The notes beneath the pieces were generated by a model that saw only the letters and a list, made by a program, of their open reading frames with translations, did no database searches and had not been told where the DNA came from. This document shows, piece after piece, positions 18,498-26,278 of a stretch of 64,000 bases of DNA. The DNA lies in contig NZ_JACKZC010000005.1 of NCBI RefSeq assembly GCF_014212495.1, positions 309,732 to 373,731 on the forward strand, read 5' to 3'. The position numbers and the translations under genes were made by a program. Numbering within the stretch: the stretch's first letter is position 1; each line of letters opens with the position of its first letter. Source of the DNA: Pontibacter sp. Tf4. Lineage in GTDB: Bacteria; Bacteroidota; Bacteroidia; Cytophagales; Hymenobacteraceae.

Positions 18498-18533
18498 GTT
18501 ATGTTATTGTTAAGCAATGTTAAGCTATTGTTA
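18498..18533 (-). promoter_or_regulatory. Putative Pho box upstream of pstS
   Basis: GTTA occurs at 18498, 18509, 18519 and 18530 (steps 11, 10, 11); read on the minus strand this is TTAACAATAGC, TTAACATTGC, TTAACAATAAC. PhoB-type regulators bind direct repeats of 11-bp period. The same spacing occurs upstream of the porin and the TonB receptor. It lies about 140 bp upstream of the pstS start codon. Confidence 0.7.
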
Positions 18534-18541
18534 ACTTCAGC

Positions 18542-19732
18542 TTAAAAGCCTATTTCCAGCTGCACTCTTGCCTGGTATCTTTCCGGGCGTCCGCTTTGTT
18601 TGCTTCTTGTCAGGTCGCTCTGCACTTTCAGGGCGTGGCCTACAATGTATTTAGAGACTCCCAGTGTATATTGCTTCTCAGGGGTTAAGCCGGTAGCTTT
18701 TGCTGGTTCGTAGTTGGTATAGCGGCCCGCCACTTCCCAGTTGTTCAGGAAAAGGTAACCTGCCTGTACGTTAAAAGCGTTTCCGGTTACAAACGTCTCT
18801 TCAATTTCATTGTCCTCATTCACCAGCACTACAGGACCATCCGGTGCTTTGCGGTCTACATATTCTGCCATTGCCGAAAAGCCTCTGTACTTGAACATGG
18901 CATCTAAGAACAAGGTGTTCAGGTCACGTTCGCCACTCAGGAAGTCGCCGGTCTGGCCCTGCTCCCGCGAGGCCCTGTCGTTTATATCGTAGGCTGCGGC
19001 AATGGCTAATTTAGGAGTTGGTTCACGGTAAATATCGCTGCCTACGTAATCGCCTTCTCCTTCAAAAGCACCGAAAGGCAGGATCTCGAAACGACCGGTA
19101 TAGTCGTATCCCCCGGAATGGTTGACCGTAATGTTACGCCCGTCGCCGGTAGAAACAGATACGATCTCGCGCAGCACCACCTGCCCTACCTCGTGTTCGT
19201 GATGAAGCTGCAGGCCGGCATCACGGTCCAGCGTAAAGCGCGAGTTAAGTAAACTGCGATCCACGAACTGCATTTTCTGCGAAGACACCAGGCGCTCGCG
19301 GTTACCTGGCAGTTTTGTCTGGCCTATGTATAGTTGCAATCCGGGCGTTATCTCCCATTTGGCAACAGCATCAAGTACAATATTGCTAGCGTTGTCAGTC
19401 TGGTCCGGGGTATCGTTGCCGATGTCGTTGTTGCTCAGGCCAAGCTCTATTTTATACTGCAGCTTTGGCGAGTACGCAAACCCTTCGAGCTTTAAACGGG
19501 CTCTGCGAATAACGAAACGATCTTCCCACTGCTTGGTAACGGGCGTGTAGCCGCCCTGGTAAAGTACCTGAAAACGCGCTCCTAATTTCACGCTGAAAGA
19601 AGAATCTGCAGCAACAAACTGCAAACCCTTGCCGAGTTTAGAATTATTGATGGTTTGGGCATTGGCGCTGCCGGCACTGGCAACTATAAATGTGCTTAAT
19701 AAAAAAAGTAAGCTACGGAAATTGGTAGTCAC
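18542..19732 (-). CDS. Phosphate-selective porin (OprP/OprO family)
   Basis: 396 residues with a signal peptide ending ASAGSANAQ and an outer-membrane beta-barrel body with alternating aromatic strands ending ARVQLEIGF. FSVKLGARFQVLYQGGY and DRFVIRRARLKLEGFAYSPK are typical of the OprO/P (porin_O_P) family. Proposed role: passive outer-membrane entry of phosphate or polyphosphate. Its position directly upstream of pstS and its own four-unit Pho box support this. Specificity cannot be proved from sequence. Confidence 0.88.
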   Translation of the reverse strand: MTTNFRSLLFLLSTFIVASAGSANAQTINNSKLGKGLQFVAADSSFSVKLGARFQVLYQGGYTPVTKQWEDRFVIRRARLKLEGFAYSPKLQYKIELGLSNNDIGNDTPDQTDNASNIVLDAVAKWEITPGLQLYIGQTKLPGNRERLVSSQKMQFVDRSLLNSRFTLDRDAGLQLHHEHEVGQVVLREIVSVSTGDGRNITVNHSGGYDYTGRFEILPFGAFEGEGDYVGSDIYREPTPKLAIAAAYDINDRASREQGQTGDFLSGERDLNTLFLDAMFKYRGFSAMAEYVDRKAPDGPVVLVNEDNEIEETFVTGNAFNVQAGYLFLNNWEVAGRYTNYEPAKATGLTPEKQYTLGVSKYIVGHALKVQSDLTRSKQSGRPERYQARVQLEIGF

Positions 19733-19905
19733 GGTACTTTGGTTTAAGGTGAGAATTAATCCTGAGTCGTGAAACTATAAAATATAACAGCACAGCCCAA
19801 AGGCTATCCCGGGATTTTAGATATTCAGCAACAGCAGTTAGTCAGACAGCTGTAAAAATATGGCTATAATAAGGTGCAAAATAACAACCCACGCTTTATG
19901 TAAAA

Positions 19906-19942
19906 GTTACGCCAATGTTAAATTGGTGTTAATTTTCTGTCA
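19906..19942 (-). promoter_or_regulatory. Putative Pho box upstream of the porin, exact 11-bp period
   Basis: GTTA at 19906, 19917 and 19928, then GTCA at 19939: three exact 11-bp steps. On the minus strand the repeats read as TTAAC/TGAC units pointing to the porin. A near-match to the Bacteroidota -7 element (TTATTTTG, 19877-19884) lies about 21 bp downstream of the box, but the start codon is a further 145 bp away, so a long leader is implied. Confidence 0.72.
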
Positions 19943-19965
19943 AGAGACAGATCCTTACTCAAACA

Positions 19966-20002
19966 TAAAAAGGCTGCCACAAATATACATTTGTGGCAGC
20001 CC
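19966..20002 (-). terminator. Terminator of the TonB receptor-lipoprotein unit
   Basis: On the minus strand GGCTGCCACAAAT / ATTTGTGGCAGCC forms a 13-bp stem followed by TTTTTATG. It lies about 22 bp after the lipoprotein stop and just upstream of the porin Pho box, so it separates the two units. Confidence 0.88.
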
Positions 20003-20023
20003 CAATATAATTTTCAATTTTGC

Positions 20024-21157
20024 TTAGAATTTGTAGCTGGTCCAGCTGAATACCGACGTGTTAGCACCTGTGTTAGCTGAGTTTGCTTTGATGTTAGCGC
20101 CATCAGGGTTTTTAACTTCCTGGCCTTTAACTGTTACACCAGTATGGTGATACTCGATAACGGTGTTCGCATTTCCATTGCCTTTGCCGTCTGTCATGTC
20201 GATCAGGTCTGTTACAGAACCACCTTTAACCAGGAGGTTGGTAATATTGGCTTTAGCTCCTCTGCGCACCTTCACGGCATCCTGCATCTCAAAAGTAGAC
20301 TCGTTCACGATCGTAATGTTCTTGAAGATAAAATCAGACTGGTTCACGTCTCCAGGCGTGTTGCCATCCAGGTTGCCATCCAGTTCAGCACCTCTTGGGT
20401 CACCCTCTGTGCTGGTATAGCCGGCCTTCCAAACACCATAGGCATTATCCAGCGTGCCTGACCAGCCCTGTGTTACGTCGAACATATCGTCATCAGAATC
20501 CACTACCAGCAGGTTTTTCACATTTACAGAACCACCAAAAAACTCGACGGCGTCATCAGCACCATACGGTATGTAAACGTTCTCGATTTTTGTGCCGTTA
20601 CCCACACCATTTAGCGTCAAGCCATTGTGCTCGATATCTGCGGAAGATTTTGCTCCTGTATACTCCAGGATAAGGTATTCGATTGAGCCTGAGTTGTCGC
20701 TGTTATTGTCGCCACCATAAATAACAGCCGGGTTGATTTCTGTGGTGCTGGTGGTAACTTTGCCAGCCGGGCCGGAAAGTTTTGCTTTACCGTTAATGAT
20801 CAAACCACCCCAGTCGCCCTGAGAAGGATTAGCAGCTGCAGAAGTTATTTTTACTGGTTTATCGGCTGTACCATTAACAAAGATTTGTCCTCCTTGCTCA
20901 ACAAGAATGTATTTGTTAAATCCTTTTTCGGCTTTAATAACCGTGCCTGCCGGAATTCGGAGCTTACCGCCGTTAACCACAAGCAAAGGGCCAGTTAATT
21001 TGTACTCTACTTTTGGATCAAGGGTCACATCAGCAGAAATGTCACCACTCAATTCACTGTTGATGCCAGGCTTAGGTTCCGGGGTTGTACCATCATCATC
21101 TTTGCAGGAAAATAATCCCAGCGGAAGCAGCAGCAGGTAAAGGAATGTCTTTTTCAT
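20024..21157 (-). CDS. Surface lipoprotein, beta-helix-like, partner of the TonB receptor
   Basis: 377 residues. Lipobox LFSC with lipid Cys C18, followed directly by KDDDG. A Lys-Asp/Glu stretch after Cys matches the known Bacteroidota lipoprotein export signal for the outer face. The body is Gly/Asn/Asp-rich with repeated short strands (GGKLRIPAGTVIKAEKG, GDWGGLIINGKAKLSG, GVGNGTKIENVYIPYGADDA), as in right-handed beta-helix proteins. There is no catalytic motif I can name. It lies 71 bp downstream of the TonB receptor on the same strand, before a terminator, so the two form an operon. By position and the Pho box upstream of the receptor it probably captures a phosphorus-containing substrate (inference). 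Confidence 0.8.
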   Translation of the reverse strand: MKKTFLYLLLLPLGLFSCKDDDGTTPEPKPGINSELSGDISADVTLDPKVEYKLTGPLLVVNGGKLRIPAGTVIKAEKGFNKYILVEQGGQIFVNGTADKPVKITSAAANPSQGDWGGLIINGKAKLSGPAGKVTTSTTEINPAVIYGGDNNSDNSGSIEYLILEYTGAKSSADIEHNGLTLNGVGNGTKIENVYIPYGADDAVEFFGGSVNVKNLLVVDSDDDMFDVTQGWSGTLDNAYGVWKAGYTSTEGDPRGAELDGNLDGNTPGDVNQSDFIFKNITIVNESTFEMQDAVKVRRGAKANITNLLVKGGSVTDLIDMTDGKGNGNANTVIEYHHTGVTVKGQEVKNPDGANIKANSANTGANTSVFSWTSYKF

Positions 21158-21228
21158 TTTTTCTTAATTGTTTAAGCGAATTTAGAATTGGAAGATTAAC
21201 TGAATATGAATGGAGTTTTATCTAATTG

Positions 21229-23955
21229 TTAAAACTTATAGTTTACGCCCAGGTCAAATTGAACCCCTGTTTTATAGCTGCCAATGGTAACGCTTTGCCC
21301 TTTTGTATCTGAGCCTGCGCCTTCTCTGGTAAGCTTATAGGCAGGATTTAATAGGTTTTTAGCTTTCAGGCTTAGTTTAAGATGCTCGTTAAGGCCCACT
21401 GCGGTAATAAAGTCCAGGGTGGTGATGCTTTCCTCAATCAGGTTGTTGAAGCCACGCGTACCAATGGTGTGTACTTTGTCGCTCAGATAGTTTAGAACCA
21501 GTGTTGACGTTACATCGACATTTCTGTCGGTTACCAGGTTGTAGGTCAGGTCTGCATTGAGTATGTAAGGTGTGGCGCCTTCCAAAGTAGAAGAGGTGTT
21601 TTGCACAAAGAAGTCTGGCAGATTTACATTCGTGTGGATGTAGGATGCGTTCAGGCCACCATTCAGGCGATGTTTCTCGGCAAGGTTTAGCAGCGACTTT
21701 CTTACTTCTACCTCCATACCGGCGGCTACTGCGTGATCCGAAATATTGTCGTAGGTTGCTAAGCCTGCAGAGTTACCCTGGTCTACCCTTGCAATTGGTT
21801 TAAGAATATGTTTGTAAAAAGCATTTACCGATATCTGCTCACTTGCTGATGGATAATAATCCCATTTCAGGTCGAAGTTATAATTGGTAGAAGGTTTCAG
21901 ATTCGGGTTACCGTTTTCCGGACCAAAGATTCCCTGGTGAATGAAGGGCGATACCTCTTTATCCTGAGGCAGGGTATAGGTTCGGCTGATACCCGTTCTG
22001 ATGTGGTTTTTATCGTCGAGCTCGTACTTGGCGTTAAAGCTGGGCGATAGAAAGAGCTCATCTATATTGTTAGCCCCCTGATCAGCGCCGCGGTTAACAT
22101 TATAGTTAATCTTCATGTTAATATCATCTGCCCGTAAGCCTGCATTTAACGTAAGCTTTTCTCCAACTTTATGTACCAGGTCGGCATAGGCACCATGGTT
22201 ATTCCATTTCACATCGTACGTGTCGTTGAAGTGCTCCATTTTAAAATTGCCATTATCTAAACTCTCCTGGTTAAAGTATGGGTCGAGGCGAATATCATCT
22301 AATCTGAAAGTAGGGAGCGTGCCCTGCCCACCAGACCAGATTAGGTTGTAGATCGGGGCTGAGAAGGATTTGTTACTTACCTTGCCACTATAGCCGACTT
22401 CGATGTAAGACAGTTTATCCGGGTCTGTCGAAAGCGTATATTGCAGGTTAGCTTTAGGGATAACAGCAGTTTCTGTTATGCTGCTATTGAAGCGCTGGTT
22501 TCTGCCCTCGCCCATACCAAGCTCCACCATCCCATTTCCGATGGATGGCAACATGAAAGTTCTACGGTCAGGCTCCTCGCCAAACACATGGTTTACTGCA
22601 GCACCTATCGTATATTTTATTCTGTCAGATAAGTCTCCGCTCCAGATAAGCTGGTTAATGAAAACCGAGTTGTCGTTGATTTGCAGGCGCCTGGTATGAC
22701 CTTCTGAATTAAAATCCTCTGCTTTCTGGAATTTCTCTGTCTCCCTGCCATAGAAACTATAGGCGGCGGCTGTGGCTGTATGCAGGTACAGCGAATAGAA
22801 ATTCAGTTTACTGTTATTCAGATCGAACTCCAGATTACCCGCCAGCATATGGGAAGCACTGCGCATAGATTGCTGGTAGTTAAAATCCTTGAAGGGATTC
22901 TCTGGGTTGGTAGCAGTAATTAAACGGGCAACACCTTCCTGGTAATGGTACTTATTATCCATAGAGCCCATCACAAAAAAGCGGTGCTTATCCAGAAATC
23001 GGCTGCCCCCCGAAAAGGAGATGCCGCTGTTGAGAAGAGTTTTTTTTTGTATCGGGTCAAGCGATGTGTTGAAGGAGTGATTGGTTACAAACTCCTGACC
23101 GTTCCGGCTTTTCGGACCTTGTGATGCGGTGGCGTAGCCAAATTTGTTCATCCCGTCTGGAAGGTAAAAATTGCTGCCTGGCACCTGGCTGTTTATTCCG
23201 GTTGAGATTCCGATCTGAAAAGCATTATCGTCGACAAGTTCTTTCGAATTAATATTGATCAACGCACCTCCCACATCCCCATGCATCGAGGCGGAAAAAA
23301 CCTTGTTCAGGTCAACTGACTTTATCATGTCGCTTGTGAAAAAATCGAGTGAAATGTTTTTGAACTGAGGGTCTTCAGAGGGGATGGCAAATCCGTTCAG
23401 GGTGGTGGTGTTATAGCGGTCGCCCAACCCGCGTACGAACACGTTTTTTACGCCGGCTTGCTTCGAAATGCCCGAGATCTTGACAACTGCGCCTTCAGCA
23501 TCGCTGACGCCCTTGCGGGAGAGCTCCTGTGCGCCGATAGCCTGTGTTGCTATGACGGATTTTTTCTGATCTAAAAGGAGAATTTGCTCTGTTTCCCTGT
23601 TCCCTTTTGCCGTCACAACTACCTCCGATAGCTGCGCTGTACTTTGTTCCATCGTAACCGTGACTATGGCTGCTTTCCCTGATGAAACGGTTATGCCTGT
23701 AATTATCTTTGGAGAGTAAGAGAGGCTGTTTATCTCTAAGGTATAAGTACCTTCTTTCAAATTGTTAATACGGAAATTTCCTGAAGCGTCAGAGGGTGCT
23801 CCCAAGCCGGCTTCCTGCACCTTTATGATTGCGCCAATGATCTCTTCGTTGGTTTCAGCGTCCTTCACGGTACCCTGTATGCTGCCAGTCTGGGCATGCA
23901 ACCCTATAAAAGAGGTAAACAGGAAAAATAGAACTGTGGTGAGAATTTGTCGCAT
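21229..23955 (-). CDS. TonB-dependent outer-membrane receptor with carboxypeptidase-regulatory domain
   Basis: 908 residues: signal peptide (ending IGLHAQ), a carboxypeptidase-regulatory-like domain (about 25-108, SIQGTVKDAETNEEIIGAII), then a plug (SRKGVSDAEGAVVKISGISK with VFVRGLGDRYNTTTLNG) and a 22-strand-type barrel ending in aromatic GVNYKF. It performs TonB-energised uptake of a large or scarce substrate. It is not a SusC with SusD partner: the next gene is the CKDDD lipoprotein. The promoter has TACCTTTG at 23982-23989 and an upstream repeat box at 24000-24036, indicating phosphate control. Confidence 0.9.
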   Translation of the reverse strand: MRQILTTVLFFLFTSFIGLHAQTGSIQGTVKDAETNEEIIGAIIKVQEAGLGAPSDASGNFRINNLKEGTYTLEINSLSYSPKIITGITVSSGKAAIVTVTMEQSTAQLSEVVVTAKGNRETEQILLLDQKKSVIATQAIGAQELSRKGVSDAEGAVVKISGISKQAGVKNVFVRGLGDRYNTTTLNGFAIPSEDPQFKNISLDFFTSDMIKSVDLNKVFSASMHGDVGGALININSKELVDDNAFQIGISTGINSQVPGSNFYLPDGMNKFGYATASQGPKSRNGQEFVTNHSFNTSLDPIQKKTLLNSGISFSGGSRFLDKHRFFVMGSMDNKYHYQEGVARLITATNPENPFKDFNYQQSMRSASHMLAGNLEFDLNNSKLNFYSLYLHTATAAAYSFYGRETEKFQKAEDFNSEGHTRRLQINDNSVFINQLIWSGDLSDRIKYTIGAAVNHVFGEEPDRRTFMLPSIGNGMVELGMGEGRNQRFNSSITETAVIPKANLQYTLSTDPDKLSYIEVGYSGKVSNKSFSAPIYNLIWSGGQGTLPTFRLDDIRLDPYFNQESLDNGNFKMEHFNDTYDVKWNNHGAYADLVHKVGEKLTLNAGLRADDINMKINYNVNRGADQGANNIDELFLSPSFNAKYELDDKNHIRTGISRTYTLPQDKEVSPFIHQGIFGPENGNPNLKPSTNYNFDLKWDYYPSASEQISVNAFYKHILKPIARVDQGNSAGLATYDNISDHAVAAGMEVEVRKSLLNLAEKHRLNGGLNASYIHTNVNLPDFFVQNTSSTLEGATPYILNADLTYNLVTDRNVDVTSTLVLNYLSDKVHTIGTRGFNNLIEESITTLDFITAVGLNEHLKLSLKAKNLLNPAYKLTREGAGSDTKGQSVTIGSYKTGVQFDLGVNYKF

Positions 23956-23981
23956 AATAAATTATAGTCTTTTTGATGCGA

Positions 23982-24036
23982 CAAAGGTAGATGGGCTATA
24001 TTATCTCAGTATTAATGTGAAGTTAAGTTTGCGTTA
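23982..24036 (-). promoter_or_regulatory. Promoter (TACCTTTG) with Pho-box repeats upstream of the TonB receptor
   Basis: On the minus strand TACCTTTG (23982-23989) fits the Bacteroidota -7 consensus TAnnTTTG. No TTG stands at the -33 position. Instead ATTA 24000, ATTA 24011, GTTA 24022 and GTTA 24033 occur at exact 11-bp steps, starting 10 bp upstream of the -7 element. A regulator box replacing the -33 element is typical of activator-dependent Pho promoters. Confidence 0.7.
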
Positions 24037-24219
24037 TCCAGCTCAACGCCAATATATCTGATTAATAATCAGCCTATTACATCACTTTTAGGGGTGACAT
24101 TCCAGGTTAATCCGGAAGAGCGTGAACTTCTTATTGATAAAAGGGATAAAGGGGGGTGCGCTTTTAACATATAAATAACCTTTCATTAACCTGCACCTAA
24201 TATTGCAGTTTTAGTTTTG

Positions 24220-24351
24220 TTCCATCATTCCCTCCTTCAAAAAGACCTGGTTGCACATGTATGGTGAGAAACATCGTGGCAACCATTTGCGGCCCGGCTT
24301 AGTCTCCCGTTCCGCACGAAACCCGCCGATTCCAGGCGGGTTTCTTTTTTT
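24220..24351 (+). ncRNA. Candidate structured small RNA with its own terminator
   Basis: A stretch without ORF shows three consecutive stems on the plus strand: TGGTTGC...GCAACCA (about 24248-24287, with inner ATGT/ACAT), TGCGG...CCGCA (24289-24317), and GAAACCCGCC / GGCGGGTTTC followed by a T run (24318-24351), a strong terminator that belongs to no coding gene. TAGTTTTG just upstream (about 24211-24218) matches the -7 promoter consensus. Length and placement suit a housekeeping RNA such as a 6S-type RNA, but I cannot assign the family. Confidence 0.5.
24318..24351 (+). terminator. Rho-independent terminator of the candidate small RNA
   Basis: Stem GAAACCCGCC / GGCGGGTTTC, loop GATTCCA, then TTTTTTTAT. 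No coding gene ends on the plus strand upstream of it, so it supports a non-coding transcript. Confidence 0.8.
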
Positions 24352-24355
24352 ATAA

Positions 24356-24446
24356 CCTATAGTTCAAGCAAACAACCTGGCTATAGTTTGCTTTATAGTT
24401 ACAGCTATAGTTATGGTTATAGTTACTGCCACGCAACTATAGCCGG
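24356..24446. repeat. Dense cluster of TATAGTT palindromes
   Basis: At least six CTATAG/TTATAG cores lie within about 90 bp (for example CTATAGTT, TTATAGTT, GCTATAGTTATGG, GCAACTATAGCC). The open frame through this region would read Tyr-Ser-Tyr-Ser repeats and is not a real protein start. Confidence 0.8.
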
Positions 24447-24507
24447 TACCCCTGAAGTATACACAACAGCGGGCAGAACGGGTACAAAACACAATCTGGT
24501 TATAACT

Positions 24508-24537
24508 TTGATTAGGGTGGCCTGTTTAGTAACTTTG
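24508..24537 (+). promoter_or_regulatory. Bacteroidota promoter of the ferredoxin-iscX unit
   Basis: TTG (24508-24510), 19 nt, TAACTTTG (24530-24537): an exact match to the TTG / TAnnTTTG consensus. The transcript would start near 24544, leaving about 18 nt before ATG 24562. This also decides the start codon of the gene. Confidence 0.8.
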
Positions 24538-24561
24538 CAACCGCATTACAGACCAGAAAAA

Positions 24562-24891
24562 ATGAAAGTTGTAAATATAACATATAAGTTTGCCGATGGC
24601 TCCCCGGACCAGACACACCCTGCCGTAGAAGGCGAATCGGTGCTGGACGTGGCCCTGAACAACGACATAAAGCTACAGCACAACTGCGGTGGTGTGTGTG
24701 GCTGCAGTACCTGCCATGTGTACGTAGAGGCCGGCATGGACGACCTGCCCGAAATCTCGGATAAAGAAGAAGACTACATTGACCGAGCCGTAGACCCGCG
24801 CATCAACTCCAGGCTGGGTTGCCAGTGCGTGGTGCAGGGCAACGAAGACATTGTAGTAACTATACCCGAACAGGATTTCCTGGGTCACTAA
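24562..24891 (+). CDS. fdx: 2Fe-2S ferredoxin, ISC/adrenodoxin type
   Basis: 109 residues from ATG 24562 (MKVVNITYKFADGSPDQTHPAV). The open frame goes back to 24388, but that part is palindrome repeat and lies upstream of the promoter. Cluster ligands are C42-x5-C48-x2-C51 (NCGGVCGCSTCHVYV) and C87 (LGCQCVV). The C-terminus ends IPEQDFLGH, as in ISC ferredoxins. It supplies electrons for iron-sulfur cluster assembly, a role supported by iscX as the next gene. The two genes are separated by 113 bp carrying inverted heptamer arrays. Confidence 0.9.
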   Translation: MKVVNITYKFADGSPDQTHPAVEGESVLDVALNNDIKLQHNCGGVCGCSTCHVYVEAGMDDLPEISDKEEDYIDRAVDPRINSRLGCQCVVQGNEDIVVTIPEQDFLGH

Positions 24892-24894
24892 TAA

Positions 24895-24996
24895 CAGTTG
24901 CCAGTTAGCAGTAAACAGTTACAGACTATAGTTAAGAATAAAATTTGTTTACTGCCAGCTGCTTATTGTTTCCTGTAAATTGTTAACTGATTACTG
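24895..24996. repeat. Inverted heptamer arrays between fdx and iscX
   Basis: Left block 24895-24924: CAGTTGC, CAGTTAG, CAGTAAA, CAGTTAC. Right block 24948-24996, read on the minus strand, is exactly seven heptamers: CAGTAAT, CAGTTAA, CAATTTA, CAGGAAA, CAATAAG, CAGCTGG, CAGTAAA. The arms can pair through CAGTTAGCAGTAAACA against CAGCTGGCAGTAAACA (13 of 16). An AACTATAG copy sits in the loop region. Confidence 0.8.
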
Positions 24997-25004
24997 AAAA
25001 AGAT

Positions 25005-25241
25005 ATGAGCTACGAGCCACCAATACACTGGAACGATTACGAAGACATCGCGATGGCGCTTTACGAAAAGTTTGGCGATGACTTCAACGAATCAAAGATA
25101 TACCGCATACGCTTTACCGAACTACTGGACTGGGTACTTGCCCTGCCAAACTTTTCGGGCACACGCGAGCAGGCCAACGAAGGCCACCTTGAGCAGATAC
25201 AGGCTGCCTGGGTGTACGAGTGGCGCGATAACCAGGATTAG
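25005..25241 (+). CDS. iscX: Iron-sulfur assembly accessory protein IscX
   Basis: 78 residues, IscX/YfhJ family: IHWNDYEDIAMALYEKFGDD, then RIRFTELLDWVLALPNFSG and the C-terminal EGHLEQIQAAWVYEWRDN. It binds the cysteine desulfurase IscS with iron and modulates cluster assembly. It lies directly after the ISC-type ferredoxin and before a terminator; no iscS, iscU or hscA is here. Confidence 0.92.
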   Translation: MSYEPPIHWNDYEDIAMALYEKFGDDFNESKIYRIRFTELLDWVLALPNFSGTREQANEGHLEQIQAAWVYEWRDNQD

Positions 25242-25291
25242 GCGCAAAACAGCCACGTGCTGTATAAATATTAAATATTTTCTATACATTT

Positions 25292-25319
25292 AAAGGTTCT
25301 TTCACGAGAACCTTTTTTT
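25292..25319 (+). terminator. Terminator of the fdx-iscX unit
   Basis: AAAGGTTCT / AGAACCTTT hairpin with loop TTCACG and a T run. It ends 13 bp before the next gene. Confidence 0.88.
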
Positions 25320-25331
25320 GTTTTTAAAGCT

Positions 25332-25835
25332 ATGTCGATCACTCAACCAGACCTCTCCCGCATCAACACCTTTATTTTTGATGTGGATGGCGTGCTAACC
25401 GATGGCTTTCTGTATGTGTTTGCAGACGGGGAGCAGGTACGCGCTTTTAACATTAAAGATGGTTTTGCTATTAAACATGCCATTCGCCAGGGTTACCGGG
25501 TAGCCATTATTTCCGGTAAAAACGAGCCCGGCGTGCGCAACCGCCTGCGGGACCTGGGCATAGATGACAGCAACATTAACTTGGGAGTAGAAGATAAAGT
25601 GGATGTGCTGGAAGACTACCTGTACACACAGGGCATACACCCTGCCACCGTAGCCTACATGGGCGACGACATGCCCGATCTGGAAGTAATGCAGCGCTGC
25701 GGCCTGCGCGCCTGCCCTGCTGATGCCGCCGTGGATATACAGGAGATCAGCACATTTATTTCTACAAAAGAGGGCGGCCGCGGTGCTGTAAGAGAACTGA
25801 TAGAAACTATAATGAAAGCACAGGATACCTGGTAA
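25332..25835 (+). CDS. kdsC: HAD phosphatase, KDO-8-phosphate phosphatase (KdsC) type
   Basis: 167 residues. HAD motif I FDVDGVLTDG with nucleophile D17 and acid/base D19, motif II IISGK, motif III Lys in EDKVDVL, and motif IV MGDDMPDLEVM. The lack of a cap domain and the GVLTDG sequence are typical of KdsC, which makes KDO for LPS. Another HAD (NeuA-type) substrate cannot be excluded. It is not in an LPS cluster here. A terminator of the preceding unit ends 13 bp upstream, so its own promoter must overlap that region. Confidence 0.85.
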   Translation: MSITQPDLSRINTFIFDVDGVLTDGFLYVFADGEQVRAFNIKDGFAIKHAIRQGYRVAIISGKNEPGVRNRLRDLGIDDSNINLGVEDKVDVLEDYLYTQGIHPATVAYMGDDMPDLEVMQRCGLRACPADAAVDIQEISTFISTKEGGRGAVRELIETIMKAQDTW

Positions 25836-25888
25836 AAATAAGTTTATACTTTTTTTAGATTTAAAATCAACTTTTTTATTATCTAAAG

Positions 25889-25918
25889 TTGTATATATAG
25901 AAATTAAGTTTATCTTTA
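25889..25918 (+). promoter_or_regulatory. Promoter of the cold-shock gene
   Basis: TTG (25889-25891), 19 nt, TATCTTTA (25911-25918; one mismatch to TAnnTTTG). A 5' leader of about 28 very AT-rich nt would follow before ATG 25954. Confidence 0.6.
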
Positions 25919-25953
25919 CATCAATTTAATTTTATTACAATAATTAATTCTTT

Positions 25954-26148
25954 ATGAAAACAGGAAAAGTAAAGTTTTTTATTGAGTCTAAAGGTTTCGG
26001 TTTCATCACTGAGGACGAGACAAATGAGGATTTCTTTGTACACATCACTGGCTTAAACGGTCTGCAGATTCAGCAGAACGACCGCGTTACTTTCGACACG
26101 CAGGAAGGCAAAAAAGGAATCAACGCTGTAAACGTGAAAAGAATCTAA
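25954..26148 (+). CDS. Cold-shock domain protein
   Basis: 64 residues, a single cold-shock (OB-fold) domain. RNP-1 is KGFGFI and RNP-2 is DFFVHI; the start MKTGKVKFFIESKGFGFIT is typical. It binds single-stranded RNA/DNA and acts as an RNA chaperone. It is monocistronic, between its own promoter (25889) and a terminator (26174). Whether it is cold-induced cannot be told from sequence. Confidence 0.93.
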   Translation: MKTGKVKFFIESKGFGFITEDETNEDFFVHITGLNGLQIQQNDRVTFDTQEGKKGINAVNVKRI

Positions 26149-26173
26149 TCAGATATACTTTACAGTTACAGAA

Positions 26174-26201
26174 GAAGCCCCTCCTTACAGGGGCTTTTTT
26201 T
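26174..26201 (+). terminator. Terminator of the cold-shock gene
   Basis: AAGCCCCT / AGGGGCTT hairpin (loop CCTTAC) with a run of T residues. Confidence 0.88.
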
Positions 26202-26219
26202 ATGCCCGGCCGATAACTT

Positions 26220-26250
26220 TTGTACAGCCGCCGCCCGCACCGTACCTTTG
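26220..26250 (+). promoter_or_regulatory. Promoter of the UbiA-family gene
   Basis: TTG (26220-26222), 20 nt, TACCTTTG (26243-26250): exact consensus. It leaves about 22 nt before the GTG start at 26279 and so supports that start. Confidence 0.72.
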
Positions 26251-26278
26251 CATAGCATTATACCTGCCAGCCATCACC

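Noticed and set aside
24220..24351. SRP 4.5S RNA or tmRNA
   Set aside because: The conserved SRP tetraloop region and the tmRNA tRNA-like end are not present.
24388..24561. N-terminal extension of the ISC ferredoxin with Tyr-Ser repeats
   Set aside because: It is translated from a dense cluster of TATAGTT palindromes and lies upstream of a perfect promoter (24508-24537). The ferredoxin starts at 24562.
24895..24996. Possible CRISPR array
   Set aside because: The units are 7 nt, degenerate and without spacers; no cas genes.
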